DNA of 42,841 nucleotides from MGBC163016 sp964462135 (lineage in GTDB: Bacteria > Actinomycetota > Coriobacteriia > Coriobacteriales > Eggerthellaceae), in NCBI GenBank assembly GCA_964462135.1, contig CAYWWK010000016.1, positions 1-42,841 of the forward strand, given 5' to 3'. Below the pieces are notes generated by a model. That model did no database searches, was not told where the DNA came from, and was given only the letters and a program-made list of their open reading frames with translations. Below, piece after piece: positions 12,001 to 17,223 of this stretch. The position numbers were made by a program, and so were the translations under genes. Every line of letters starts with the position of its first letter. The first letter of the stretch is position 1.

Positions 12001-12517
12001 GCGAGAAGATGGCGCGATAGGTCACGCCGTCCACCTGGAAGATGTCCGTGTAGGTGTTCATGGACACGGTACCCGTGATGGTGTTTTGGGAACCAGCGTC
12101 GATGAGGCGCGTGGTGGTGGAGATGATGTCGACCCCTGCCGCATTGGTGGTGTTGGTTGCGGCGTTTTCGACATTGGTGTCCGGTGTCTCCTGGGCTGCT
12201 TCTGTTGCAGCGGCCCCTGCGTTGGCCGCGCCGCCTTCGTTGTCAGCGAATGCGGATGCCACCGCGCCGAAGCTGAGGCTGGCCGCCAGAGCTGCCGCGG
12301 TGAACATGCGGAATGCGGCTACGCGCTTGCTCTTGCGCTGGGCCCCCCGCTGGCTGCGGGTTGCTGTTGGCGCACCTGCGCTGTTGGCATGCTTGGTCAT
12401 GCGCTGGCTGGTGGCGCACTGGTTGGCAGCATGTTGGTTGGCAGCGCCGACGGCGCTGATGACGCGCAGCTTGCGGGATGCGCGCTCAATGATCGTGGGT
12501 TTGGTGTGTACGTTCAT
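1..12517 (-). CDS. Giant secreted BspA/DUF285-like repeat surface protein (3' end outside window)
   Basis: The frame is open from an ATG at 12517 to the window edge, giving about 4,172 codons with no stop seen; the C-terminus and any anchor lie outside. AAAGG sits 10 bases before the ATG. Residues 1-91 look like a long signal peptide: a basic region ending KSKR, a hydrophobic core (about 72-88) and an AFA cleavage site before D92. Residues of about 150-700 carry BspA-type leucine-rich repeats (IP..V..IG..AF). An Ala/Glu/Gln-rich, probably helical stretch lies at about 780-845, then a GDTG-repeat and a nine-fold EP linker at about 1080-1125. The rest alternates DUF285-like repeats (xMFxG) with a ~200-residue module containing VLNGFFW, GGP and PAPWS motifs at plus positions of about 8060-8660, 5830-6410, 3530-4170 and 1085-1640; a shorter variant is at 9545-9770. 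The inferred role is adhesion or surface binding; the ligand is unknown. Confidence 0.85.
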   Translation of the reverse strand, partial: MNVHTKPTIIERASRKLRVISAVGAANQHAANQCATSQRMTKHANSAGAPTATRSQRGAQRKSKRVAAFRMFTAAALAASLSFGAVASAFADNEGGAANAGAAATEAAQETPDTNVENAATNTTNAAGVDIISTTTRLIDAGSQNTITGTVSMNTYTDIFQVDGVTYRAIFSPEEFSSFGVDPQAAVIGLTDGQLGTDAIEIPATVSSNGTEYRVVAIGERAATQARDAASPDATDETKNLHLLGNGAGAYGISAEKASLEKLVLPDSIAYIDVDALATFENLKTIEVNAGNQIFAGHMGTLVMTDDIQQPVQEAEGVTVAYIPSAMRNVELPEHTTGFFGEAAPYAKSAAAFHVPAANTAFTATADLLLRNQGDGTLAVALRAAAAGTATVIPATATLNDQALPITAIDAGAYAASASTQLSSIVSPATIQYIAPQTTVVINDEEQQNTPAAFDPATAETATVALASTDEAATAVWAEAGFTNFTQIGEAGSQETIESAGGSEVNENGQITGSVQLQAPDEQLVPGTATAGLTFTLLPDMTVEVGWSGRASFATTLNIPSSASIGNVSYPVSSIAKESFRGAPIETLTLPASLRTIGESAFADTTNLTTVDLGTSLRTIDYGAFKNSGISEIWLPETLQTVGGEAFANCENLSKIVNRGSVEAVADSALTGCTGVTILVPDVAADSSAWNAAKGLIVSNNRVIAYGISLPVDVLTVEKGSTANIFSANMGVSTTADNGTEAATGETSNDTAQGTGVLGGITTSSAAAQAASSSAREMASGVIGGASASTSDAQQRAQAVAEADAADQAAAEAAAAEGAALETAQEEAVNRAAATVAEEQQLLAQAGVTTNYNYSATDVSVATNGTVRAYEEGNSEVTVTRTLNNQTLAQASRQVVVPKAAAATPAVATPQTQSTYAAPREITEVTPTEEYINRVFGPSVLADGAGDYDGFRQWGSIDVLWDVRYNDKMPEGERYTLVIFPYGENSEHVAPSTAGTNTAPWLVQNNLSTIEGQDAITPASINNVAVLGNKAISLRNGSPNLFRGMTGLKKISNEHEYMLYEPQYTNPPTPPDPENPDNPDPGTGGGDTGDTGDTGNTGDTGEGGEVVEPEPEPEPEPEPEPEPEPDITSITVNDFGGFNFATATDLSNLFALTEADSANAQLQSVSILDMCTNTSENGVNMLSMFENQKALERVALTASEGTTIGSASTMQSMFKNCTSLGAGGTAEDVNLIDLSGLGTARVSGDYASFGPAQSGMQDLFEGCDNIIIKYAAAGQGPTNVDLNDESQALNKNARIKIGPGWQKVLNGFFWNRRIIDQFPNYVLRVDVSVEGGPSNWINIMRRPNTYSEDDKNEPDKRIRYVYNGTIYLDNALAIERMAAWVTAEYLILPTAMQELVEDVGAQFGGSLVAFGPVGYEPNADRASSYTNDVVFVIRQKANEDGTKETSLIIGLPPASKNIGYGRLASFSESRPAPWASGWADEIQNVYIEEGVYASDSLYRAFADLPSMKWADLSNLKISGQLPGAAGMNEIRTTNVSSMFQDSTSIQEATLLPVDESGTFMPDFGSVTSTTANPGRGVRMGADWDFSTLTNADSMFAGCSNLRKVHMRLGSGSGGATGADNVSAQMMFANALSPTTKPAGASESFEVTLENFGTGKNGNFSDMFTGAFSPDVTLYQSPNTRLTLKNIGSGEGTNLSRMVANASGLRNATLENVGSGKGANLGEMFLNDAALSQVTTDNVGTGEGADLTGMFSNVGADQSFNAPGEGARFFLKGLASGGKAKLTNLFANAFTNTGYANKDVSVIFAPADGGALPQPAYDMAGLFQGAANINRLDLRALPTMATKPGAEVTPQPNLSMANAFSGLNRITSIGTLALDTAATPGVVNEGALVFADGHNFMNVSSLEGAFSGMSSVTEANLENFWLTDANTRVTTSMARLFEGATALQSVNLNTTLAASGNVQPIQLADDLRFAFAGCENITKLDLRGIDTSHVPGDIDSYGEEQSGMHGMFNGCTKLGTPDPADPNGSYVDPSYENNIYLGTGWTKILNGFFWCRSTQANLPTYVFRPNTKVYIYGGPENNEGNDALIQCPNVTIGQDLYRFEGKVLLSDKMALFRSEFWQEMGYGNNLDFSNIGDVLGNVGADVYGEHVIAGNFIGFTEMHPQHVDYVIWIIRSKDDEKATGVETPEDNTLLIYRNPNMFPEDSDKVVLIDNFRTTSATTEAEYNPAPWTKLGAHNEVGYADRFSKAKIYDHVAANKYMESMFEGCTNLTDVDFSNMIIDTYAHASAHDMYYQDDFNANYGTEADPKYYQVNFHNMDRMFADCTSIEGFRNDVSISTGNDINPGGVTFIHRTPDGAGYSNHGIHGVISAYQMFEGCTALKEINLDSWMNYGEFDAELGANANATEMFAGCTALETVSLKNFSSNTATSLDATSMFEGSFTTKPADGTEPSLTLESFGNGAAPNLTSFALGADHLSSVRLNKALLGENANLTSAFEGTSRLMNVRFQDSVTGQNANLTNAFKNSFGAVGDQGDIFPADSYISINFRNSITNAPDLTSMFEGSFQNANGGNRITWTVPEAQRDIQPTSAARMFADCTNLKTVDLVGFVRKYPANMSEAFLNCTSIQQVVSKASGSATDNTVAFFSSNASTSIDMSAVANMNSMFEGCTSLTDFNVMDFNTSKVEAGSMGTGASMNSMFKGCTELANLTFDTSDSSTIGSSTDMRFMFQDCAKLCQLNLMGLGTSGMQGNNSSYGATNAMQYNMFQGASLLVNDYGEDVTGVDPIPSITIGPGFQKVLNGFFWNRDTTTSNPNYVMASNIGVAVYGGPAAITNLMQCPNARLGDHTYRYRGEIKPSDKGALGRMSVWSGQEYNIGYANMGSTFGTLYEDAFGTIIAGGYVGEENPSLAMNGDPNFTADFEASRALGGTSVVWVVRSTVSGDDAYLAKNAGKATLLIYPNVSAAKEQGLLPAGWSPSDNGDMKVQMKSFTDEDRTPWSGRSAGQGKPTAVEEGQPGAEDRLSLADTIGRVLVSPGVYAGESLQAAFRGMPNVTTLDLSNLTVTKYTTNIANLCEGDASLAMVNFTTDGNVPSNPTSTGNRALPTSYNSVTGDAATDKAATATTPAVGFNVRLTDYEVQAKRWYMGNITNAQRAFACGRESALQSVVLKASSAYALQLGDGANFTSFAADNRNLGRVEITNMANDTANITMQNAFSNIGAAVPDANIGNARLVNIAVTGSFNGERANLTSMFEQLNVNPQATVTNMGNGNDANLTRLFYSSPKLNTLTLDQVGMGSRATLMRAASYIGTAEGNSSTTRNITLTRVGGEQMDATSLFEGSLTGGVKTDDSGEVWVEGNAAIKWESAGTATTNPYLIGAESLCAGVGARQIDLRGMPTLREASAASMFMGTRGVTTGGISQDAPGGTGNYIALPAGWDTTGITSFAYFASGSSVQWINLPSILGNRLSRLDENNRPTYNMHQPSMYGFARDCRNLLTVDLGLPKDSSGRPDENYDPWVDNVSKTQLEGDDLQNTPTVSDLRYAFAGCPNLYNLDLTGIGTWGVDGTYDGYGERLSGMHGLFAPTTAQPLTGLAIGNNPDTVPPDNMTSADRSNYNFITKTGAVAEAKEGSDFAILIGNGFTRVLPGFFESRNSSTTEPSYVMSSTVRVSVFGGPSAAADLAFRPDMYARGTIYRYNGGLEQDGEIKGGIAVRNLSAFKNMAKSWTPRRYGPNMDMSSMDDLVGRTGEEFGSIMTGGFVGVTSAEDTDGVGVAWAVRKKEGEQLGTLIIYPGDNRFNTLGHMRSFNEANPAPWSSIGDASGVKINADYSQVKVYPGVYADTQIESMFEGAINATNIDLTNVDLSLVTSMNRMVAGATSLTGITDQQAASGGDNTIPAVGLAFQRAKADGAHNMGNVRSMTGFATGATGIKTITLGTADAEPLLIGVTDAVNAFSGLTSLNSAYIRGLGAADVDMREMLAGSGSGAEDSSIEIMTVGANATGGSANQMFANANIGSLTINSSLKGANLQASEMLKGGNVGTLTLTGSFTGNRASAAMMAMGAAIKTVQVTNSFTGSEQSLRSAFASTTGVTSVTFDGSVTGGSVQAGSVLSGSEVQNVTFKNSFTGAAGDISEGLKDAKKLAVLNITGSFSGGTATEVGYSAQNLAQGSSVNDVDITGSFTTRA

Positions 12518-13273
12518 GGCAACCGAACCTTTATATATATGTAGATCCTTGCTTGCTGAGAAAGAGGCAGATTCGCGGGACGCATTCGCAGCAGCACCTG
12601 CTTCGGTGCCTTCGCTGCTTGTCATGGCGCTTGCATTGATGCCTGCATCGATGCCTGCGTCAGCGATGGCTGATGGGGTAGCCATCGTTGCTGAAGCGGA
12701 AGCATCACTTGCGTATGTGCTTTCGTATGTGCTTTCGTTTGCACTGGTGTTTTCGCTGGCGACCGCAGTGCTGTTCGGGAAGGCGGCCGCATCACAGCTG
12801 GGAGCTGCGTGTGTTTCGACCGCTTGAACAGCTGAGGCCTTGGCCTGCGTGTCTGCCTGTGCGGTGACCTGCAGGTTCATGGCTTGGGCGGCTGCTGCCT
12901 TGGCTGTTTTGGCTGTTGCCTCCACAGTCGTTTCGATGGCTGCCTTGTTGGCCGCTTCGCATGCTGCCTCATTGGCGGCACGCTGCGTGACCGCAGCTTC
13001 GACGGCATCCAGGGCGACCATGCGTCCCCGGTTCACGGGACAGCTGGCTGCAACACGCACGCGGCGCACGTGCCTGGACGCCGAAGCGTGCTTCGGCTTG
13101 GCTGAACGCTGAGGAGCGTCAGTCAGGGTGGGGGCATGCGACTCGGACACCTTGTCCGCACTCGCATGCCTGGCGTTGGAAAGCTTGGAGGCGAACCGCT
13201 GACGCATCGCGTCAAGCTGATTGCCACCTCTTCCCACGCTTGGGCGTTCGTGATGATTCATGCTTTTCCCCAT
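12518..13273 (-). other. In-frame, alanine-rich open extension upstream of the giant gene
   Basis: The frame of the giant gene continues upstream without a stop until TGA at 13634-13636. The part from an ATG at 13273 (others at 13261 and 13207) would add up to 252 residues. It is very rich in Ala, Ser, Thr, Glu and Asn and uses codons much like the gene below. Just before the ATG at 12517 there is a short AT-rich break with rare codons (CTA CAT ATA TAT AAA) that looks more like an initiation region. Either the protein has a roughly 330-residue N-terminus before its hydrophobic segment, or this is untranslated leader. The plus-strand open frames here are antisense shadows. Confidence 0.4.
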
Positions 13274-13275
13274 CT

Positions 13276-13291
13276 GCGGACAACAGTCCGC
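13276..13291. promoter_or_regulatory. Perfect 6-bp hairpin in the giant-gene leader
   Basis: GCGGAC and GTCCGC pair perfectly around a 4-base loop. The hairpin lies directly before the ATG at 13273 and just after the stop of the small leader ORF. It has no T-tract, so it is not a standard terminator. A role in leader control is only inferred. Confidence 0.3.
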
Positions 13292-13305
13292 GGTTGTGGA
13301 ACACG

Positions 13306-13413
13306 TCACGAACCATTCGCTCCTGACGCGTCCCGCTTCCTGCCTTGGTGTTTCCCAGCACCAACGTGGCGTATATGCCCGCCACACCCTTCGAACCAAG
13401 GAGTTTTGGGCAT
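13306..13413 (-). CDS. Possible 35-residue leader ORF upstream of the giant gene
   Basis: An ATG at 13413 is preceded by GAAGG with 7 bases of spacing and followed by 35 codons ending in TGA at 13306-13308. The peptide begins MPKTPWFEGCGG and is not recognised. It is in a different frame from the giant gene and stops 33 bases before the ATG at 13273, with a perfect hairpin in between. It may be a translated leader, or simply a chance ORF with a good ribosome binding site. Confidence 0.25.
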   Translation of the reverse strand: MPKTPWFEGCGGHIRHVGAGKHQGRKRDASGANGS

Positions 13414-13490
13414 GGTTTTGCCTTCGTTCTCCCTTGCTATACGCGCGTGTGGGCGCACGTATAGGCATAGTTCGACAGGTATAGCAATGT

Positions 13491-14127
13491 GAACTATAAC
13501 CGCAGGTCAGGGCAAGATTCAAATTATTTATCGGTGCCCCAAATGTGGTGGAATTGTGATGATGCTTAAACGACCCTGAAACGGGCGTTATCAAACTGTA
13601 ACTTTTCCCTGCTAGAACGGTAAAACACGACTTTCAAAAAATCGCAAGACCCTAAATTTTTCAGTGGATTTCGAGGTGGGAAATTTGTTGACGATTTTTG
13701 TAAAAACCTTCAAATTTCCACAACTTTTTAACGCCGATTCATCCATTCCGTGATTTTCGAGCGGTCGACGGTGATTGGTGATAAATGGGGCAAGGAGGCA
13801 CCTCAAGGGATATCTTCGTAACGCAAGCTTCAGCTTGCGATTGCCACCACCCCTTTGTGGCCGACGCAGGGGTCGCGGGGGACGCGGAGGTCGCAAGGGT
13901 CGCAGGCTAAAGCCTGCGCTACAAAGACGGGGAGTCACCTCCGAAGGTCGCAGGCTAAAGCCTGCACTACGGTGGCGTGGTGGAACGTGAATCCGGGTGA
14001 GGCAGGTCACCGCTGCGCGGATGACCTACGCTACAGGCGTGTCGAGAGGATGTTCCGGGTGAGGCAAGCCGCGCGCTTTCGCGCGACGACCTACGCTACG
14101 CTGATAGTGCAGAAAGGGAGATTGGCT
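13491..14127. other. Intergenic region holding the likely giant-gene promoter and a REP cluster
   Basis: No convincing gene is present. The minus strand has TTGAAT, 18 bases, then TATAGT at about 13495-13524, a plausible promoter for the giant gene. The 13600-13760 part is strongly AT-rich. The right half is filled by GTAG-type hairpin repeats. The 132-codon minus-strand frame at 13612-14010 is repeat-derived. Confidence 0.5.
13818..14099. repeat. REP-like hairpin cluster 1 (five elements)
   Basis: Family A elements (arms GCAAGC/GCTTGC or GCAGGC/GCCTGC) lie at 13818-13839 in one orientation and at 13901-13922 and 13949-13970 in the other. Two family C elements follow at 13993-14034 and 14054-14099. 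Each begins near CCGGGTGAGGCA, forms a stem with a CG-rich loop and ends in TACGCTAC. Between the first two family A elements lie degenerate 9-bp units of the GGGGTCGCA type. Confidence 0.75.
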
Positions 14128-15138
14128 CTATCGCTCGAATGCGGCCCGACCTGCGGCGACGCACACCAATTCGTTCAACACCGCCGGCATCGTGAGCTCT
14201 GCAGCCCTGCACGCCGTTGGGAACAACGAATGGCTGGTCATACCAGGAGACACGTCCACCTCAAAGCACTTCGCCTGGGCACCGTCCCAGATCATGTCGA
14301 TACGACCCAGATCGCGCACGCTGTAGGATCGGTATACCTCCAAGGCCGCACGTTCGATTTCGGCACGAATGGCTTGCGCCTCAACCGGATCAGGGGAAAG
14401 GGATTCGGGTCTGACCGGGCAGAAGAAGTCAACCTTGTTCACATCCAACCGCGCTTCGGAATCGTAGAACTGCCCCTTCGCCACTATCTCGACTGGCGGA
14501 AGCGCGTGGGCATCCCAACCCGTTCCCAAGATGGAGACGGACAGTTCCACACCGTCGATCCACTGTTCGATGTTGACAGCGTCATCGTAGGAAAGCGCAT
14601 CCAGAATGGCTTCGCCGAGCTGCGTCTGGTCTTCGACCTTGTGGATTCCCAGCGCGCTGCCCCCGTGTGCCGGCTTCACCGCCACAGGGTATCCACCAAT
14701 CACCCGTTCAGGCACAAGATCAAGCGCGGTTGCCGCACCCATCTCAAGGAACGCGTCCTTCGAAATGAACACCCCCTGGGGCCATGAGGCGTTGCCTGTC
14801 TCACCCGTGATCTCGCGATATTTGTTGAGGCTGGAATGCAGAGCGTCCTTGTTGTACGCGCGGTGGCAAACGCTGGCGGGCGACCCAACGAAAGGAATGC
14901 CCAGGAACTCCAACAGGCTTTGAACGGTTCCGTCCTCCCCGTGCTTGCCATGCAGCGCGTTGTACACCACATCAGGCTTTTCGCTGCGAAGCGTGGGTAC
15001 CAGTTCCTTCGTGGTATCAAGCGGAACCACCTTGTGACCCGCCTCTTCCAGCGCGTCGCATACTAGCTTGCCGCTCTCGAGCGAAAACTCACGTTCGAAG
15101 GATTGGCCACCCATGAGAACCGCGACTTTAAGCGTCAT
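14128..15138 (-). CDS. Divergent D-alanine--D-alanine ligase family protein (ATP-grasp), paralogue 1
   Basis: This 336-residue protein matches the Ddl family over its full length. The start at 15138 is chosen because GGAGAAGGAAG precedes it. N-terminal GGQSFER, the LHGKHGEDG motif, a GGSALG loop, GRIDMIWD and SPGMTSHSLFP are all visible. Family knowledge: Ddl joins two D-Ala for peptidoglycan using ATP. Compared with E. coli DdlB, the loop EAKY reads EARL (Tyr216 replaced by Leu), GSS reads GSA, and the Mg-ligand motif ANTSPG reads VDVSPG (Asn to Asp). These are positions involved in the second-substrate site or metal binding, so a different acceptor is possible. It lies 88 bases downstream of an aminotransferase gene on the same strand and may be co-transcribed. 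A standard Ddl is encoded at 18466-19422. Confidence 0.85.
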   Translation of the reverse strand: MTLKVAVLMGGQSFEREFSLESGKLVCDALEEAGHKVVPLDTTKELVPTLRSEKPDVVYNALHGKHGEDGTVQSLLEFLGIPFVGSPASVCHRAYNKDALHSSLNKYREITGETGNASWPQGVFISKDAFLEMGAATALDLVPERVIGGYPVAVKPAHGGSALGIHKVEDQTQLGEAILDALSYDDAVNIEQWIDGVELSVSILGTGWDAHALPPVEIVAKGQFYDSEARLDVNKVDFFCPVRPESLSPDPVEAQAIRAEIERAALEVYRSYSVRDLGRIDMIWDGAQAKCFEVDVSPGMTSHSLFPTACRAAELTMPAVLNELVCVAAGRAAFER

Positions 15139-15226
15139 CTTTCTTCCTTCTCCCTTTCTGGCTTCCTGGCGATATTCGCTTGGCAATGCCAAGCGCTACC
15201 CTTTGCTTCTTTTCGTCTCTTCTACC

Positions 15227-16492
15227 TCACAGAGCGCCGGCTTCTATGAAAACGCGATACAGCTCAAGACGTGCCTCGATGACCTCAGCAAGGCGACGAA
15301 TGGCTTCGGTTATATTCTCGGGGCTTTCGTAGCTGAAGTTGATGCGCATGCTGTTCTTGCCGGCGCGTCCTTCGGGGTAGAACGAATCCCCCGGAACATA
15401 CGTCACCCCCGCTTCCAACGCCTCTGCCAACATGCTGCCGGTGTCCACATATTCGGGCAGTGTCACCCAGACGAACAGGCCCCCTTCGGGATGCGTCCAC
15501 GTGGCTTCGGGTGGAAAGAACTCCTCAAGCGCCGCCAGCATGGCATCGCGGCGGATCGTGTAGGTCTTGATGAATTCCTGCAGCGTGCGCTGCCAGGGGA
15601 TGTTTTCGAAATAATGCTGAACGACGGCCTGATCCAAGGAACTGCCGCACAGGTCGGCCCCTTGCTTGGCAAGCACGATCTTGTTGAGCACATGACGGGG
15701 CGCGACGATCCACCCCACCCGCAGACCCGGTGCGAATATCTTCGAGATGGTTCCCAGGTAGATCACCTGATCATCAAGGGCTTTCAGGGGAATCTGGTGT
15801 CCCCCATCAAAGCGGATGCGCCCATACGGATCATCCTCGATGATGAGGAAATCGTATTCATGGGAGAGCTCGATCAGTCGGCGGCGACGGTCCGGTGTCA
15901 TGGTGACGCCGCTTGGGTTCTGGAAATTCGGGATGACATAGGCGAATTTGAGACGCGGATTGCCTTTTCCGATACGCTTGAGCTCCTCTTCAAGAAGGTC
16001 CATGCGCATGCCCTTCTCGTCCATTTCGACATAATGGACATCAGGTTCGTACGCTGAGAAGGCCTGGAGTGCACCAAGATACGTGGGGCCTTCCGTGATG
16101 ATGATGTCTCCGGGGTCAATGAAGGTCTTCGCCAGAAGATCAAGCGCCTCTTGAGCACCCGTTGTCAACACCACGTTCTCTGGTTTTGCACGGACGCCGA
16201 TATCGCGAAGAAGGTGCGTGACCACCTTGCGTGTTTGGGGTCGACCGTCTGTCGGGCCATACTGATAGGCCACCGACCTGTCTTGAGCCTCAGCAACCGC
16301 AGCCATCAGGGCGCGATCAACATCCTCTTTGGGAAGAAGGCGGACGTCAGGCATGCCGCCAGACAGCGAGATGATGTCAGGACGCGTTGCCGCGGAGAAC
16401 AGATCCCTGACGGGAGAAGAGCGCATCTTGTTGATACGGGTGGCAACCTTGTTGTTGGAGGTGTCGAATTCAAGATGCGCTGTGCTTGGCAT
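15227..16492 (-). CDS. PLP-dependent aminotransferase, fold type I (LysN/aromatic type)
   Basis: This 421-residue protein is a class I/II aminotransferase. Visible are SLSGGMPD near the N-terminus, YGPTDGRP in the substrate/cofactor region, NFQNPSG around residues 189-195, DDPYGR at about 220-225 and the Schiff-base lysine K251 in TISKIFAPGLR. The layout resembles 2-aminoadipate or multi-substrate aminotransferases. The protein alone lacks the N-terminal wHTH of MocR regulators. The start at 16492 follows AAGGAG closely; an upstream in-frame ATG at 16537 adds 15 residues. The divergent Ddl paralogue follows on the same strand. The substrate cannot be read from the sequence. Confidence 0.85.
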   Translation of the reverse strand: MPSTAHLEFDTSNNKVATRINKMRSSPVRDLFSAATRPDIISLSGGMPDVRLLPKEDVDRALMAAVAEAQDRSVAYQYGPTDGRPQTRKVVTHLLRDIGVRAKPENVVLTTGAQEALDLLAKTFIDPGDIIITEGPTYLGALQAFSAYEPDVHYVEMDEKGMRMDLLEEELKRIGKGNPRLKFAYVIPNFQNPSGVTMTPDRRRRLIELSHEYDFLIIEDDPYGRIRFDGGHQIPLKALDDQVIYLGTISKIFAPGLRVGWIVAPRHVLNKIVLAKQGADLCGSSLDQAVVQHYFENIPWQRTLQEFIKTYTIRRDAMLAALEEFFPPEATWTHPEGGLFVWVTLPEYVDTGSMLAEALEAGVTYVPGDSFYPEGRAGKNSMRINFSYESPENITEAIRRLAEVIEARLELYRVFIEAGAL

Positions 16493-16989
16493 GATGCTCC
16501 TTGGTTGGTTCGTTTCGTGTTCGTTCCTCGCACGCAAAATGCACTGTCCGCAGTGTACTGCACCACACGAACAGATGAAATGTTGGCTTTCAGTGTAACG
16601 GAAGCCGTCTGTGTAGCGTAGGTCACCACGTGTCAGCGTGCGTCTTGCCCCGTGCCGAGGGGTTTTGCCGAGTGAGGCAGGCCGGGTGTTTTCCCTTGTT
16701 AGGATTTATCACGAATAAGCTTTCTTCGTAGCGCAAGCTTCAGCTTGCGGAGGAACGAAGGGGGACGCAAGGGACGCAGGCTAATGCCTGCGCTACGGTC
16801 AACCTGTCGTAAAGGGAGACGCAGGCTAAAGCCTGCGCTATGAGCCTGCGCTGTGGGGCAACCTGTCGTTGTGCACAGGGCATGGCAGCGCCCACGGTGT
16901 ATTTGGAGGTTGTTTTGTGCTGCCGAGGCAGCACCTACGATGATCTGCCTATAATGAACCGAAATCGACAGCAATCCAGAGGGGAATCC
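16493..16989. other. Divergent intergenic region with a REP cluster and a -10-like box
   Basis: It separates the leftward aminotransferase from the rightward small membrane protein. No gene is seen; the minus-strand frame at 16699-17127 is a shadow. A TATAAT at 16950-16955 lies 35 bases before the next ATG without a clear -35. The middle is made of repeats listed separately. Confidence 0.5.
16728..16938. repeat. REP-like hairpin cluster 2, including a fourth palindrome type
   Basis: Family A elements are at 16728-16749 (GTAG at left) and, inverted, at 16775-16796 and 16820-16841. At 16917-16938 a different palindrome, GTGCTGCC-GA-GGCAGCAC, is followed by CTAC. Read on the minus strand it is GTAG followed by a perfect 8-bp stem, so it has the same layout with an unrelated stem. 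Confidence 0.75.
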
Positions 16990-17223
16990 ATGGACTTCAA
17001 CGAGATCTACCACTTCCTCTTCGAGACCTACGCGGGTATTGGGGTTCTTGTTGGCGCTGGCTTGATCCTCAGCGTCATCATCTGCGTGATCTTGGAATTC
17101 AAAACCAGAAAGCTGTACAAGAACCATGAACCAGCAGAGGATGAATGGTCATTGTTCTATGACGAAATGGAAGAGGGCGAGGAAGAAGAGCAGGAGAAAG
17201 AGCGCCAAAAACATGAGAAATGA
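16990..17223 (+). CDS. Small single-pass membrane protein with acidic tail
   Basis: This 77-residue protein has AGAGGGGAA just before its ATG. Residues of about 14-36 form one hydrophobic membrane segment (VLVGAGLILSVIICVIL). The rest is charged, ending in a run of Glu and Lys. The stop codon overlaps the start of the kinase gene (ATGATG at 17220), so the two are probably translationally coupled. I do not recognise the family. It might recruit the kinase to the membrane, but that is only suggested by position. Confidence 0.65.
   Translation: MDFNEIYHFLFETYAGIGVLVGAGLILSVIICVILEFKTRKLYKNHEPAEDEWSLFYDEMEEGEEEEQEKERQKHEK

Noticed and set aside
12054..13112. Plus-strand Ala/Leu-rich frames that look membrane-like
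   Set aside because: They are antisense to the signal peptide and alanine-rich region of the giant gene. Their hydrophobicity follows from complementing Ala, Ser and Glu codons.
13612..14010. 132-codon minus-strand frame with AGFSLRP repeats
   Set aside because: The repeated peptide is simply the translation of REP hairpins, and similar runs appear at every REP cluster.
13801..14100. CRISPR array
   Set aside because: Repeats are palindromic, in mixed orientation, irregularly spaced and scattered over the window, with no unique spacers of constant length and no cas genes.
16699..17127. 142-codon minus-strand frame opposite the small membrane protein
   Set aside because: It is partly REP sequence and partly antisense to a gene with a better start and composition.
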